A stretch of DNA of 64,000 nt from positions 7,862,241 through 7,926,240 of the forward strand of contig CP154955.1 in NCBI GenBank assembly GCA_039621445.1. Direction: 5' to 3'. Positions 1 through 10,745 of the stretch are shown here, one piece after another; within the stretch, counting starts at the first letter, position 1; the number at the start of each line of letters is the position of its first letter. Both the position numbers and the translations under genes were made by a program. Below the pieces are notes generated by a model. That model ran no database searches. It saw only the letters and a list, made by a program, of their open reading frames with translations, and was not told the DNA's origin. The DNA is from Euglena gracilis (lineage: Eukaryota; Euglenida; Euglenophyceae; Euglenales).

Positions 1-169
1 CTTTATTGTCCCACCGACCTGCCCCCGGGAGGCCCGACCGGACAATAAAGGGGGGGGGACAATAAAGGGGTACCAAAGGAATTTCATTGGCCGGGCCAAA
101 AAAAACCCCCGTCGGCCGGGGCCCAGGGACAATAAAGGGGGGGGGGACAATAAAGGGGGGGGGGGGTGG
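1..169. mobile_element. TA-flanked C/G-run TIR element, copy 1 (left end outside window)
   Basis: Contains repeated ACAATAAAGGGG blocks ending in GGGGTGG followed by TA. It matches 16139-16317 nearly base for base and 22710-22867 in reverse. The complete copy shows TIRs of the form CCACCCC..TTTATTGTCC and a TA duplication. No coding capacity; probably a MITE (non-autonomous DNA transposon). Confidence 0.7.
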
Positions 170-171
170 TA

Positions 172-277
172 GCCAAAAATGACCTCTTTTTGGACCCGAA
201 AATGTGCCGTGCGCCGCCCGCTCGGCCGCCCTCGGACCCCCCCCCCCCTCAGCTCCCCCCACTGTGCCTTAGCCTCC
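172..277. mobile_element. 3' part of the GGAGGCTAGGC TIR element
   Basis: Matches the right-hand end of the two full copies at 9748-10208 and 14649-15107 (shared blocks CCAAAAATGACC, TTTTTGGACCC, GCCCTCGGACCCCC and the terminal TAGCCTCC). The rest of this copy is replaced by the TA-flanked element to its left, so the latter probably inserted into it. Confidence 0.65.
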
Positions 278-1026
278 CATGACTTTTAAGGTTGGCAAAA
301 GGATTCACATGCCCTCCCCAGGCTTCTTTTTAAGACCCCCCGGGGGGGTTTTGGGCCCGTTTTGGGCAATTTTGGGCCCGTTAAAGGCAATTTTCAAAAT
401 TTTCGGTGCTTCGCGCCGAAAAGGTATACCCGGAGCCTGCGGCACGGGAGGGTGGCCACTTTGAGGGGGGGTGAGGGCAGCTCGGGGGGGGGGGGGGGGC
501 TCGGCTTCTTTTTTCAGTCAGAAGACCCCCGCATAGTGCTCCCCCCAGGCCAGGTCCGGGAGCCGGGGAGGTACTTTCAGCGGTGAAGTTCACTGGTGAA
601 CTTCGCCGTTTTGATGGCTGGGGGTGAAAATTTGATGGGTGAAATTTTGCCCAAAATGTCGTTTTTTTTTGGCCATTTTTGGCCAAAAAGAGTGCTCTTG
701 TGGTGAACTTCACTGGTGAAGTTCACCATTGGGTTTGGAGGGGTAAGGTTGGGACGACTGGTCGACTAGTCGATTATTCGTTCGGGACCCCCGAACAGGA
801 TTGATAGTTCATGTCCAAAAAGAATAGTCGTGAACGAATTTGCCTCTTGCAAAACTGGACTGGTGCACAACATTCAGGGGTAATTCTGCACAGAAGCCAA
901 ATTGCATGCAAAAATATGCCACAAGGGAGTTTTTTTTATTTTTTTTTTAGTTTTTGTTTTTTTAAGATGTTTTGTTATAATAACTTCTATTCTACAATTG
1001 CTATACCAGGTCATATTAGATTTATT
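278..1026. other. Non-coding, low-complexity and hairpin sequence
   Basis: No credible gene. Holds C/G runs, a small GCTTCGCGCC hairpin near 408, a short inverted pair built on GTGAACTTCACTGGTGAA around 592 and 703-721, and AT-rich sequence. The open frames here cross homopolymers and do not resemble a known family. Confidence 0.5.
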
Positions 1027-1205
1027 CAGCAGGGGCACCGGGCAGCTCGCTTCGCTCGCTCACGCCCGGCGCCCCTGTGGAAACTGCTAGTGTCGGTCAA
1101 TTTTTCCAAAACCTGTTTTGTCTGGGCCACACGCCTGCCTTGAAATTCACTTCGCTCGCTCGCGCCCAGCGCCCCTGCATCTGCCAGTGTCGGTCGATTT
1201 TTGTA
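1027..1205. repeat. Short hairpin repeat with TTCGCTTCGCTCGC core, two copies
   Basis: Two neighbouring copies share a CAGGGG or CCAGCGCCCC edge, a CTTCGCTCGCT core and an end reading GTGTCGGTC(A/G)ATTTTT. The same layout appears as a clean hairpin at 37028-37126. Confidence 0.55.
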
Positions 1206-1466
1206 TGAAAAATTCTTAAATAAAAATATTAAAATAATTGTTAGTTAATGTATGTAATTATATATTATTTTATAGGAAATAAATGATGGATCTGTACTTG
1301 TTCCTGTATTGTTATAATATTAATAATTAGTAATACATCAACTGATAATAATGGTATTTGGTTAAAAAGGATGAGCGGGTATGTAATTACTACACATATT
1401 TATATACCTACTTTAGTATATATTATAATGATAAATATAATACGACCTGGTATAGCATTTATTGAA
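1206..1466. other. AT-rich stretch without recognisable content
   Basis: AT-rich spacer with short open frames only. Nothing recognised. Confidence 0.5.
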
Positions 1467-1468
1467 TA

Positions 1469-1624
1469 CCATGCCCCCCCCCATATTTGTACCCCCCCAC
1501 GGGGTACCCCCCCACCATGGACCATGACCTTGGCCGCCCCCCATATTGTACCCCCCCCATAATGTACCTCCACCCCAGAAAATGGCTCCCAGGGGGGGTA
1601 CAATATGGGGGGGGGGGGGCATGG
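1469..1624. mobile_element. TA-flanked C-run TIR element, CCATGCCCC subfamily
   Basis: Left end CCATGCCCCCCCCCATAT and right end its inverse, each flanked by TA (1467-1468 and 1625-1626). Inside are further C/G-run blocks with ATATTGTACCCCC. No coding capacity. Confidence 0.65.
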
Positions 1625-2069
1625 TAATATCTATTCACCATTTATATTATATTATTTATAACATTAATATTATGTCATTTAAATAAGGTGGAATGGAGCA
1701 AAGAAAACTCTAGGGTGAAAATAGTCGACTATTCGTCGGATAGGGGAGATTAATTGGTTTTATTCGTTCACGAGGTTGAACGAACACTATTCTACTAACC
1801 TCAGTAGGGGATGGGGTTCGGGACCCCCGTGAAGTTTCTACATGAAAATGGGGGGGGGGGTTCTGTCGTGAACCCGGCGTCCAGGGACGCCGGGTTTCTG
1901 ATAGAACCGGTGTTCCCCCGGAAACGGGGTTCAATCACGATTCCCCATGTGAAAACGGGGGGGGGGGGTAGGCGTCCCCCGGTTTTGCACGGTGAGTGAT
2001 TGAACCCCGTTTCCTTCTTAAAACTTTTTAACAAAGTCACTGGTTACCCTAACGAGGCAATTTTTTCCT
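1625..2069. other. Repeat-derived spacer with GACGCCGG-type blocks
   Basis: AT-rich to about 1800, then G runs and inverted GGCGTC..GACGCC blocks around 1875-1900 related to the GACGCCGGTTCTGTCC repeat seen at 8355, 10905, 21125, 21900 and 23195. No gene recognised. Confidence 0.45.
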
Positions 2070-2129
2070 GACCAGACAGGGCTGGATTGAAGTTTTCAAG
2101 AGAAGAGGAGGATTGAGGTTGAGGTTGAA

Positions 2130-3615
2130 GTGAGGTTGAAGTTTCAAAACTTCTCCCAACTTCAACCCGGGAAACACTTGCATTTTTATGACCTAAATGA
2201 CTTTGTTCCTTCCTTAGAAATGGCTGATGGCACTGCCAATCCACCGAAACGGATTTGTTTTGCCAAGGGCCACCAAGGAAAGAGGAATATGGATCGTTAC
2301 TTTGAGGCATATGGTGCTCCGTTGCGGGTGAGGTGCAAATTATGTTATCAAGCATGGTTTGATGAAGGGCTAAAAGCCTTGGAGGAAGGCGGAATGGCTC
2401 CTGATGAAGCATTTATCAAAATGAAGCAAACCACCCCAAAAGACTCGGATGTACCCAACTATGCCAAAGGTGGGACGGAGAGCAGGGTCAGGATTCTTGA
2501 GTTGTTTTCCTTTTTGTCAAATGTTCTTCCAAACCCTGTTTTTGACTCTCAAACGCCATTTAGTCATGAAGCATGATGCTTTGGAAGAAGCCAACCCTCC
2601 AACCAATGGGCCGGGCGTCGACATTATTTTCCCCAAAGCGGCTACAATTGAGGATAAGGTGACCTTAGCATACTGCATGAATCCGCAATTGCCATTGTCC
2701 CTGGCCGATGATCCCTTCTTTGTCCAAGCATATGGTCACCCAATGAACAGGTTTGCAAAAGGGGCAAGTGTTTTTCCCACTAATTTTCCTTGTCTTCAAG
2801 GAAAGCACTTCCAACTTCAATCGTTGCCATGTCCCAACGATTGCAAGAGAGGGTTGCGGCAAAGGTCCGAGGAGCAGTAATCATTCGAAGACAATCAATT
2901 TTCTGATCATTTGGAATGGGATGGCCATTTTTTGGAATACCGTGCCTTCGCACTACGGCAAATCTACAAAAACTTTGATGGCACTCGTGAAGGTATGCGC
3001 GTTTTTTTGTAAGGGGAGGTCAACATATTCCAAATAACAGGTTGCAATTGAGGCTGTGGAATAACGTTATCACGTCAAGGTTGCATCAATTGTGGCAGAT
3101 AATGAAAATGCCAACAAGGCCTTATCTGGGACTGGCGTCCATGGATAATTACAATTGGTATGTTATTTTCCTGTTGCATAATTCATTATAGGCCTTTGCA
3201 GGATGCTCGGCACATGGATTTCAATTGGTGATGAAGGATATCTTTGCTCAAGCCGACTTGGTGAGGCAAGCCATGAGAGCAGTTGATCGAGTCCTCCGTG
3301 TTTTTGAGCGCAACCCTGCGTTGGTGGATATTCTTTTGCGGGTTCAGGTTGTTGCCGACGGTGAGAAGCCGTTGAGGTTTGTGAATTTTATGGTAGGTGC
3401 AGGGGTGAGGGTTGGGTCAGCACTTTTCAGGATTTTCAGGATGTGGAAAGGTACGGCAAAGCACCAAGCTGTCATGTGCCCAAGAATTGGCTGAGTTCGC
3501 ATTGTTTCTGTATTCAATCCCAGTCACAGAAGCTTCTGTTGAAAGAAGCTTTAGCCGCCAAAAATTCATTGACACCCCTTTGAGGAATGCTTTGGAAACA
3601 GGGCCCTATTTTTAA
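2130..3615 (+). pseudogene. hAT transposase, broken
   Basis: Pieces lie in different plus-strand frames. 2130-2573: N-terminal part with a CKLC pair that could be a zinc-binding remnant. 2569-2757: continuation with LPLSLADDPFF. 3200-3410: CSAHGFQLVMKDIF, resembling the conserved C..H.....D block of hAT transposases. 3484-3615: C-terminal dimerisation-like region with TEASVERSFSRQKF. Frame changes and stops separate the pieces, so it cannot be translated as one protein. Family: hAT (Ac/hobo). It sits in the matching TIRs of 2077-5284. Introns cannot be excluded as the cause of some breaks. Confidence 0.65.
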
Positions 3616-3695
3616 ATGTAAATTGTCAATGTGTGGTTTGGAGACAGACACGCCATTTTTTTGTGAAGTCAACCGGTTGAGTTCGGGTCGGTCAG

Positions 3696-3928
3696 GGGGG
3701 GTTGGTACGCCGTGGCGAGGGGGTCCGAATAGGGGGGGGGAGGGGGGTAAATGGCGTGGCGAGGGGGTCGGCGACCAGGGGGGGGGGGGGGGGGGTACCA
3801 TGGTTTTCCAACAAAATTTTCGTTCAAAAAATCGCGAAAATCGCCGGTGGCGTGGCGAGGGGGTCCGGCTAGGGGGGGGGGGTGGCGAGGCCCTCGGAGA
3901 GGGGGGGGAGGGGTGTACCAACCCCCCC
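3696..3928. mobile_element. 3-bp-TSD element, GGGGGTTGGTAC family
   Basis: Ends GGGGGGTTGGTACGCC and GGTGTACCAACCCCC are inverted; the flanks are CAG on both sides. Internal blocks GTGGCGAGGGGGTC repeat four times. Same family as 25529-25766. Nested in the hAT element 2077-5284. Confidence 0.65.
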
Positions 3929-3931
3929 CAG

Positions 3932-4440
3932 GTACCCCCCCCATAATTGACACCCCCGACACCCTCCAAACCCCCCAGGTAGTGTCAATTATGGGGGGGT
4001 GTCAATTATGGGGGGGGGTCCGAACGGACAAGGCAAAATACAAGGGACTCCTGACAAACCCCTTGGTCCGTGGAAGTAACGGCTGAAAAAAATTTTGGTC
4101 GGGGGGGGTGTCAATTACCACCCCCCCCCCTAATTGACCGTGGGACCTCTCCACGGGACCCCCCTTTTGGTCAATTAGGGGGGGGGGTCAATTAGGGGGG
4201 GTACCGTCAATTAGGGGGGGGGTACCATCAATTAGGGGGTGCTTCAGCTCGGAATCCCCCCGGGTAGTCAATTAGGGGGGGGGGTCGAAAAAATTTTCCC
4301 CGGGGCGATCGGTCAATTAGGGGGGGGGGGCAATTAGGGGGGGGGTATGGGGGGGGTGTCAATTAGGGGGGGGGGTACCAGGGGGGTCCTGGACCCTCCC
4401 CCCCCCCCGGTTGACCATCGAAGTCAACCAAACCGGGGGG
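3932..4440. repeat. Cluster of TCAATTAGGGGGG / CCCCATAATTGACAC blocks
   Basis: At least ten copies of a TCAATTA(T/G)GGGGGG block occur in both orientations (for example 3940-4015, 4108-4140, 4165-4380). They probably represent several nested TIR elements whose ends are hard to separate. No coding content. Confidence 0.5.
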
Positions 4441-5190
4441 GGGGGGTCCCAAAAACAAAGTCAACCGTACTACCTACCCACCATCCATAATAAAGGGCTC
4501 TGGATCAAAGATCGTGTGGTCCAGTCTGCTTTGTTTGTTAAGTTCAATCTTTTGGAGTTTGGGGATCCACTCCTCATCCCTCTGGCATTGAGGGAAAAGC
4601 CAACTTATCATTATGCCCAAGACCTTGGCAAGGCCTCTTTTCACAATGTGTGCATACGGAAATGGTCTTTTTTGGGGCGTGGTCATCCAAACAATTGGAA
4701 ATCTTCCCCAATGGGCCAAATTCGTTCATGTTGGAAAAAATGGACCAAGATGCCAAACCTTTCTAAGTCCTCAAAATCCTCCGAAAAATGGCCAAAACTC
4801 GTCAAAATTTGTAAAATCTGTCAAATTCTGGTGAACTTGTAACAACGTTGCGGAAAGAACACCTGGGTGTCCTCATGGTGAGTCCGGAGGATGTCGAAAG
4901 AGGCCTACATTTGTGGACCTTAGTGTGCCAACGTCCTCGGAGGAAGAATGCTCCGAGGCTCGTTCCTTTTGGAACCTGCATTGACCGTCCGCTCACCCAC
5001 TGAGTGATTCATATGTGATAACAAGGAAGCCGTTGCAAAGTTTACACTGCTTTCATCCTCCCTTGCATTTTACAATGGGGTTGGATTTTAGTGCTTCCAT
5101 TTAGGTTTGCCAGGTTTGTCATTTGGGGCACTCAAATGGTTCATTCAAGGGCAACACACATGGAGAACACATCAAATACTCATCTTCCGG
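4441..5190 (+). other. 3' part of the hAT element, possible transposase residue
   Basis: Open plus-strand segments with ordinary composition (4473-4760 and 4830-4980) lie between the C/G-run cluster and the right TIR. They may continue the transposase reading frame after the nested insertions, but no conserved hAT motif is visible. Confidence 0.3.
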
Positions 5191-5564
5191 TGGGGCGGGA
5201 TTTGGATTGAAGTTGGAAGAAGTTAGATTGAGGTTGAAGTGAGGTTGAAGTTTGAGAACTTCTCTCCACTTCAATCCAGCCCTGGACCAGATGCCTACCG
5301 GTTTAGCGTTCACGGGTGCATTTTTGGGTGTTGGTACCTCCAAGTGTTCACGGGTGACCGTAGGAAAAACCATTTAACGTTCACAGTTACCCCTATTGGC
5401 ACCCACGAACAGAAAATGAAGCAAAAACCGTGTTTATTTCTGCCGCCAATATCCTTTGGTGTGTTCCACAACCATGAAGCGTGCTGCGAACCTGATGGAT
5501 GTTCAGATGCCTGAACCCCCACCGTGCAAGAATTTGAGGTTGTTTTGCGACCACAATGTCGCTG

Positions 5565-5902
5565 GGGGTGTTGGGGTCGCGGGGGGGGGTCGCGGGGGGG
5601 TCGCGGGGAGGGTCGCGGGGGGGAAATGGGTTTCGCGGCAGGTCATGTGTGACTTGTGTGACGTTGTCCTGCCCTCTAATTTTAGATCCCAATTAGGAAT
5701 TTGCGTGCCATTTGGTCCGAAAATAGGTCCAATTAGGAATTTGGGACCAATTTTTTGTGTTTTTGATTCCTAATTGGGTGGCAAATTCCTAATTAATGCA
5801 AATTTTTTGTACTTTTTGGAAACCCGAATCGGGCTCAGGGTGGGGTCGCGGGAGGGGGGGTCGCGGGGGGGTCGCGGGGGGGGTCGCGGGGGAAACACCC
5901 CC
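5565..5902. mobile_element. 3-bp-TSD element, GGGGGTGT family
   Basis: Starts GGGGGTGTTGGGGTCGCGGG, ends with the inverse AACACCCCC; GCT flanks both sides (5562-5564, 5903-5905). The interior holds TCGCGGGGGG blocks and several ATTCCTAATT blocks, as in the related element 20281-20601. No coding capacity. Confidence 0.65.
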
Positions 5903-6560
5903 GCTAGGTAGAGCAGCGGTGGATGCCCTCTTGGGCTCTCTCCCAACCCGTGGTGATCAAAAGAAAAAAAATGCCCCGAAGAACCATGCCGCCTAAAGGG
6001 CTTTTTTTGGAGTACATGGATGTTTGCAAGCAACACGGTGCGGTTTATGTCAGCCCGCACGAAGTTTCTGTTGGGTGGGCATTATGGTTCGTTGATGCTG
6101 CCGAACTTTACAGCACCAAGGAAGATGTGGAAAGTTCACCCAATTTTTTGTTTCGGTCTGTCTGCAATTTTACGTCCCGGTTGTCGTTGAGTGACTGTCG
6201 TTCGTTGTTTGCGTACATGCTTCTGACCATGCCTATTTGAGGCATCTTGCGGAACTAAGCCGTCACCGCTCTCGCGTCCATGGTATGGCCTTGCCTTTCC
6301 CCGGTTGTTCCCATTCCAAAGGCTCCCAGTTCCTTCAGTTTCTCACCCCCAAAAGTGTTCACGGGTCCCCCATCATGGGGGTAGAAAATATGCAACGTGC
6401 AGTTTTTGCAGTGTTTTTGCAGGCTTTCACGTTTTGGGTTTTTTTGCAGTTTTTTGCAGTTTTTTTGCATTTTTTTGCAGATTTTTTCCTGATAAAACTG
6501 CACACGTGCAGTTTTTTTTTTGCAGTGTTTTTTATCCAGTTTTGAAGAAGCCTAAGATGG
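5903..6560. other. Unassigned sequence with a 98-codon frame and TGCAG repeats
   Basis: An open frame at 5923-6240 (+) has mixed, protein-like composition but no recognised domain; it may be an upstream part of the DDE element that follows. From 6390 to 6540 the sequence is dominated by GCAGTTTTTT repeats with an inverted CTGCACACGTGCAG centre near 6497. Confidence 0.35.
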
Positions 6561-7250
6561 TGCTTGTTGTTTTGGCGACAAGTCCACAATTACTCCCCAA
6601 CCAAAATTGCTTGGAGGGGGGGTACAAGAAGAAAAAATTTTGGCCCAAAAAATCGACCCGTGGGGGGGGCTTCCCCAGAAACAGCAGCTGGGTGGGAATC
6701 CTTCAAAAAAATGAAACCAAAAAGGAGTGTGGTGACAATCCTCCATGTCAAGCAAGGACACTTGGAAAAATTTCGTGTTTTTAAAGAAAACAAAGCGTCC
6801 TTGACTCCGGGAGGAATTTTTGGGGAGTACTTGGCAGAGTTTGTTCACATTCTGGATACCCACTTTCCAAACAAGTGTTTTGTCCTCATCTTGGACAACT
6901 TTCGAGCTCATCAAGCCACACCGATGGACAATTTTTTTGTACCACGAGGACACCTCCAAGGTTCCCGTTTTTTTTTGTTTTAAAACAAAGCAAAAAAACT
7001 TTCATGAATAAAAAACGGTTTAAAAACGGTTTTTTGTTTAAAAAAAGGGTGTTTTTTTAAATAAAACACCACAAATAGGAAAAAATCCTGTTTTAAATAC
7101 GTGTTTAAAAACAGCCCGGGAACCTTGGACACCTCTACCTTTTTTTGCCCTGTTACACCCCGATGCTGAACCCCGTCGAGCATTGCTTTCCATCTTCAAG
7201 CATGGCACAAAGCAAGGAATCATTGCACGTTTCCAACGAGCTGTGTGATA
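6560..7250 (+). pseudogene. DDE-superfamily transposase remnant (Tc1/mariner or IS630-like)
   Basis: The frame starting near 6564 carries VLILDNFRAHQ around 6885-6915, the usual second-Asp block of DDE endonucleases. A segment at 7145-7189 carries CYTPMLNPVEHCF, the usual third catalytic (Glu) block, followed in another frame by a basic tail to about 7245. Between them is the TIR element 6957-7127 with target duplication GACACCTC; without it and one duplication the frame runs straight from GHL to YLFLPCYTPMLNPVE. A further frameshift near 7190 and a poor N-terminus mean the gene is dead. No TIRs of the parent element were found. Confidence 0.6.
6957..7127. mobile_element. hAT-like MITE in the DDE transposase
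   Basis: TIRs CAAGGTTCCCG and CGGGAACCTTG; 8-bp direct repeats GACACCTC at 6949-6956 and 7128-7135. The AT-rich interior (GTTTAAAAAC-type blocks) has no coding capacity. Insertion splits the transposase between its second and third catalytic blocks. Confidence 0.75.
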
Positions 7251-7263
7251 CTGCGCCATGGGC

Positions 7264-7795
7264 AAGCACCTCTGATGATGCTGGGCGATGCAGGGCGATG
7301 CTGCTGGGGGGGGGTAGATTTGGCCTGGGGGGGGGGGGGTTGTGGGCAGACCCTAGGGTCGCCAAAGGTCGCCATGGTCGCCAAAGGTCGTGGGCAGGTC
7401 GATGTCAAAAAATGCGCTCCACGGCAAATTAGCGCAACATACACACAAAAGGTGTTGCACACACAAGGGATTTTTTTTTTTAGGGCCCTGGAACAGTTGC
7501 CTACGCCGCTACAATGCAAAAAAGACTGAGTAGGAAATACCCATAGCGACCTTTGGCGACCTTTGGCGACCGTGGGCAGACCCTAGGGTCTGCCCACAAC
7601 CCCCCCCCCCCCCCAGGCCAGATCCGGGAGCCATGCTGCTGGGCGATGCTGGCATTTTTTTTGTATATTTTGGGGAATTGAACTATTTTTGGTCAATTTT
7701 CCCACAAAGCTCCGGTTTTACACCCATTTTGGCCATAATGGGTCAATTTTTGCTAATTTGGGGGCTATTTATCGCTGCTTTGGTAAGTATTGGGC
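7264..7795. repeat. CAAGCACCTCTG / GGGCGATGC repeat family, broken copies
   Basis: CAAGCACCTCTGATGATGC at 7264 and GGGCGATGC blocks also at 7632 match the element 48447-48766. The segment 7630-7800 resembles 48540-48740 throughout (GATGCTGGCATTTTTTTT, GGGGGCTATTT, TATTGGGCTAATT). Between them lie G/C runs and an inverted GACCCTAGGGTC pair (7351, 7582). Confidence 0.55.
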
Positions 7796-8020
7796 TAATT
7801 GGGGCAGATGCTAGACAAGATGCAGATACTGGACAAGATGCCGATGCTGGACAAGATGAACTGGATGCGGACACTGGACAACATGCAGATGGTGGACAAG
7901 ATGCAGTTGCTGGACAAGAAGCAGATGGTGGACAAGATGCAGATGCTAGACAAGATGCAAATACTGGACAAGATGCAGATACGGGACAAGATGCAGTTGG
8001 ACAAGATGGGGTGCCACCCT
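7796..8020. repeat. 18-bp minisatellite (ACAAGATGCAGATGCTGG)
   Basis: About twelve imperfect copies of an 18-bp unit with no stop in several frames, which yields six-residue repeat peptides in both orientations. That is expected from a unit divisible by three and is not evidence for a gene. Confidence 0.8.
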
Positions 8021-8099
8021 CCACCCTGCACAACAACTGTTTTGGACTTTGTTTGTCTGACCGGCAAGAGGCTTGCACTCGATGTTGCCATCTCACAGG

Positions 8100-8520
8100 C
8101 CTGCACCACATCAAGGCTGGATTGTGGTTGAGGTATTGAGGTTGAGGTTGAGGTTGAGGTTTTCCAACCTCCATCTTTCCTCAATGTCACCTCAATGCAA
8201 AAATCCAAAAGGAATACGACTCAACAACAAAGAGAATTGAAAAAGAGTGTTACAAAGAGAGGCAAATTACCTAGATTTTTCAAAAATTGGGCAATTGGTC
8301 ACTTATTTCAAGTTTTTAATCAGCACCCCACATAAATTGTCATAAAAGCCGTCAAAATTGCCTTTAAGCCGGCGTTTGAGACGCCGGGTTCAGGACAGAA
8401 TTGGCGTCCCCCCCCACGGGCTTTCCGGACGCCGGTTCTGTCCTAAAGGCCGGCATTAGGAACGCCGGTTTTGTCCAAAGCCCGGCGTCCGGTTTTCATT
8501 CCTAAAAATGTCACCAAAAG
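8100..8520. repeat. GTTGAGG repeats and GACGCCGG-type inverted repeat
   Basis: 8105-8200 repeats GGTTGAGG then inverted CCTCAATG blocks, also seen at 10745-10815. 8220-8350 shows nothing. 8355-8510 is a copy of the GACGCCGGTTCTGTCC repeat matching 21125-21290 closely. Confidence 0.55.
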
Positions 8521-8524
8521 TGCC

Positions 8525-8962
8525 CTAAGGTGCTGGAATGACTGTTTCAACCATCAAGGCTCGAGCAAGTTGCGTCATATTTGCGGTGTTTGTCAGCTTC
8601 TTGTTTTTCTGCCAAATCGGAAGTTGTGCGGCACGGCTCAGAGGGTTGCTTGGGGTCTGTGTGTGACGGATGGTGACGTCGATGGCAACCGGGCCCTCAC
8701 TGTCAAGGCGAGGGATGAGTTTGTGCTTGACTGCTTTGGCGGCCTGGGACAACAAGGTCGTTCTCTGATGTCCACCCTCCTCAAAGCCTTGTTAGGGCAA
8801 AGGGAGGGTTGGCTTCAGCGCCAAACCGAAGCAGAAGTGTGGCAAGGACTCTCACTCACCCTGGCGAAAGAAATCTCTAAACAACTGGTTTGGAGCTTCT
8901 ACACCAACCTGTCAAATGACACTGACCTCTCTGCCAGTTGCCACCTCCCGTATTCCCAGTAA
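8525..8962. pseudogene. Retroelement C-terminal (endonuclease-like) fragment, apparently part-inverted
   Basis: The plus frame 8740-8962 includes GREGWLQ-like and LSLTLAKEISKQL segments that align by eye with the minus-strand retroelement end at 18706-19297. The minus frame 8755-8525 includes PVAIDVTIRH, resembling PLAVDLVVFH, which comes earlier in the same domain. The two halves therefore lie on opposite strands, suggesting an inversion or two separate insertions. Not translatable as one protein. Confidence 0.45.
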
Positions 8963-9667
8963 ACACCTTTGCAAACCACCAGTTGACCTTGGTTAACCCA
9001 CCCCCTCCACTGGAAAACACTACCCTCTTCATACTCCCTCTTCATACTCTCCTAGATATGCCGCCAACGCCAGCCATCTGCTCCAAACCAAGGCCAACCC
9101 CAACCCATGAACCCATGGAGTAAAACAGCTCAAGCCCAAGCCCAAGCCGAAGGTGACACTCCCTGGGTCCTGATGCACACATGCCAACCAGTGGCAAGAA
9201 GGGCGAAAACCCGACACAAACACGCCATCCTGTGGCAAAGGAGGTACAAACGCCCCCCTCCCCGCCCAATATATATCGAAGGTGACCTTTGCTCATCTTC
9301 CTCTAACCACTCCGCACCCTGAACAGATCACTCTGCACCCTGTTGTACATTACACCCACAGTATAAACAACCCGCGACACTGTGGCGGCACAGGGAGTCG
9401 CAAGGGGGTTCCCCTTGTGGCGAGGGCCAAAAGAGACGTTTCCCTGGGCCCAGGGCACGGATTGGGTGAAGCTGAGCTACCCACCGTGAAGCAACCGAGC
9501 CCTGCCAAAAAAAAAGCTGAAGACTTGTGGCTTATGGCTGTTACCTGCAAAAAAAAAAACGGGTTACCCTACGTGAGGAAATTGTGAATCGTTCACGGGT
9601 ACCCACGGAGGTACCCCTGAACGATTCACGTTTCACCGGGTGACATCGTGAACCGTTCACGGGTGCC
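8963..9667. other. No gene recognised
   Basis: Moderately CCA/CAC-rich sequence with short frames on both strands. Near 9580-9665 GTTCACGGGTACCC blocks form an inverted pair, related to GTTCACGGGT blocks at 5308, 5345 and 6358. Nothing else seen. Confidence 0.4.
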
Positions 9668-9747
9668 CATGGCCAAGCACCTCTGGTCAGCCATGCCCTT
9701 GGGCCCAGCATCGCCCAGCATCACCCAGCATCGGCTTTGGAGCCCTT
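9668..9747. repeat. End of a CAAGCACCTCTG-family element
   Basis: CAAGCACCTCTGGTCAGCCA followed by CAGCATCGCC blocks matches, inverted, the right end of 48447-48766. It is cut by the GGAGGCTAGGC element that starts at 9748. Confidence 0.6.
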
Positions 9748-10208
9748 GGAGGCTAGGCGCGCCGCTCGGGGGGGTCCGGGACCCCCCCCTGCCCCCCCCC
9801 CCCCCCCCCGCGCGGCCCCTGCGCGGCCGCCCGCGCGGCCCTCTCGCCCCCCTCTGGACCCCCCCCCTCCCCCCCTGTGCCTAGCATAGCCAAGAAAAAA
9901 AATTTTGGTGAAAAATCGCGACTTTTTTTGAGGCCCAAAAATGACCAAAAATGACCATTTTCGGACACAAAATGGCAAATTTGGGGGCCGCGCGCTCTGC
10001 GCGAGGCCAAAAAAGCACTTTTTTGGTCAAAAATGGCCCAAAAATGGCCAAAAATGACCACTTTTTGGACCCAAAAATCCCCGATTTTAGGATGCGTTCC
10101 GCCCGCGCGGCGGCCCTCGGACCCCCCCCCCCCTCCCCCGCGCGGCCGCCCGCGCCGCGCCCGCTCGCCCCCCCCCCCAGCCCCCCCCCCCCGCTGTGCC
10201 TAGCCTCC
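9748..10208. mobile_element. GGAGGCTAGGC TIR element, full copy A
   Basis: Perfect 11-bp TIRs GGAGGCTAGGC / GCCTAGCCTCC with 3-bp duplication CTT (9745-9747, 10209-10211). 461 bp; GC-rich subterminal regions with C runs and an A/T-rich centre (CCAAAAATGACC blocks). Nearly identical in length and sequence to 14649-15107. No coding capacity. A 3-bp TSD is used by some CACTA and Harbinger elements, but the TIR fits neither clearly. Confidence 0.85.
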
Positions 10209-10745
10209 CTTGAAGGTGTACCTATAATGACTGCTGCTTTTGCCACTCTAGCCAACTTTTGGTTACTTTTGGCCATCTTTGGTTGCTTTTTGACCACTTT
10301 GACCACTTTTGACTGCTTTTTGCCCACATTGACCACTTTTGACTGCTTTTTGACCACTGTTGCCCACATTTGCTGCCTTTTGACCAATTTTGACTGCTTC
10401 TTGACCACTTTTGCTGCTTTTTGCCCACCTTTGCCCATTTCCAACCACCTTTGCAGCTTTTTGATCACTTTTGCTGCTTTTTGACCACTTTTGGCCCCAT
10501 TTGCCTGCTATTTGACCACTTTTGACAACCTTTGTTGCTTTTCGACCACCTTTGCCCACGTTTGCTACTTTTTGCCCACTTGTGGCCATTTTTCTTAACC
10601 CACTTTTGCTGCTTTTTGACCACTTTTGTCCACTTTTGCCCACCTTTTTACCACTTTTGCTGCTTTCTGGCCATTTTTACCCCACTTTTGCCTGCTTTTT
10701 GACCACTTTTTGACCACTTTTGCTGCTTTTGCCAGAGGATGTTGT
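10209..10745. repeat. Degenerate TTTTGACCACTTTTGCTGC tract
   Basis: Over 500 bp of imperfect CTTTTTGACCACTTTTG(A/C)CTG units with strong pyrimidine bias on the plus strand. Frames stay open only because of the low complexity. Confidence 0.7.

Larger units (their letters stand above)
2077..5284 (+). mobile_element. hAT-like DNA transposon, degenerate, with nested insertions
   Basis: TIRs CAGGGCTGGATTGAAGT at 2077-2093 and its inverse ending at 5284 are flanked by the direct repeat GACCAGA (2070-2076 and 5285-5291). The subterminal zones repeat GATTGAGGTTGAAG-type blocks. A decayed hAT transposase lies inside (about 2130-3615) and short C/G-run elements are nested at 3696-4440. The 7-bp target duplication is one short of the usual hAT 8 bp. 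An element of similar build is at 16923-17448. Confidence 0.75.

Noticed and set aside
7633-8208. Repeat proteins on both strands
   Set aside because: An 18-bp unit keeps several frames open at once; no start context or conserved domain.
9881-10713. Frames of 100-195 codons on both strands
   Set aside because: Low-complexity TTTTGACCAC tract plus GC-rich MITE; no family similarity.
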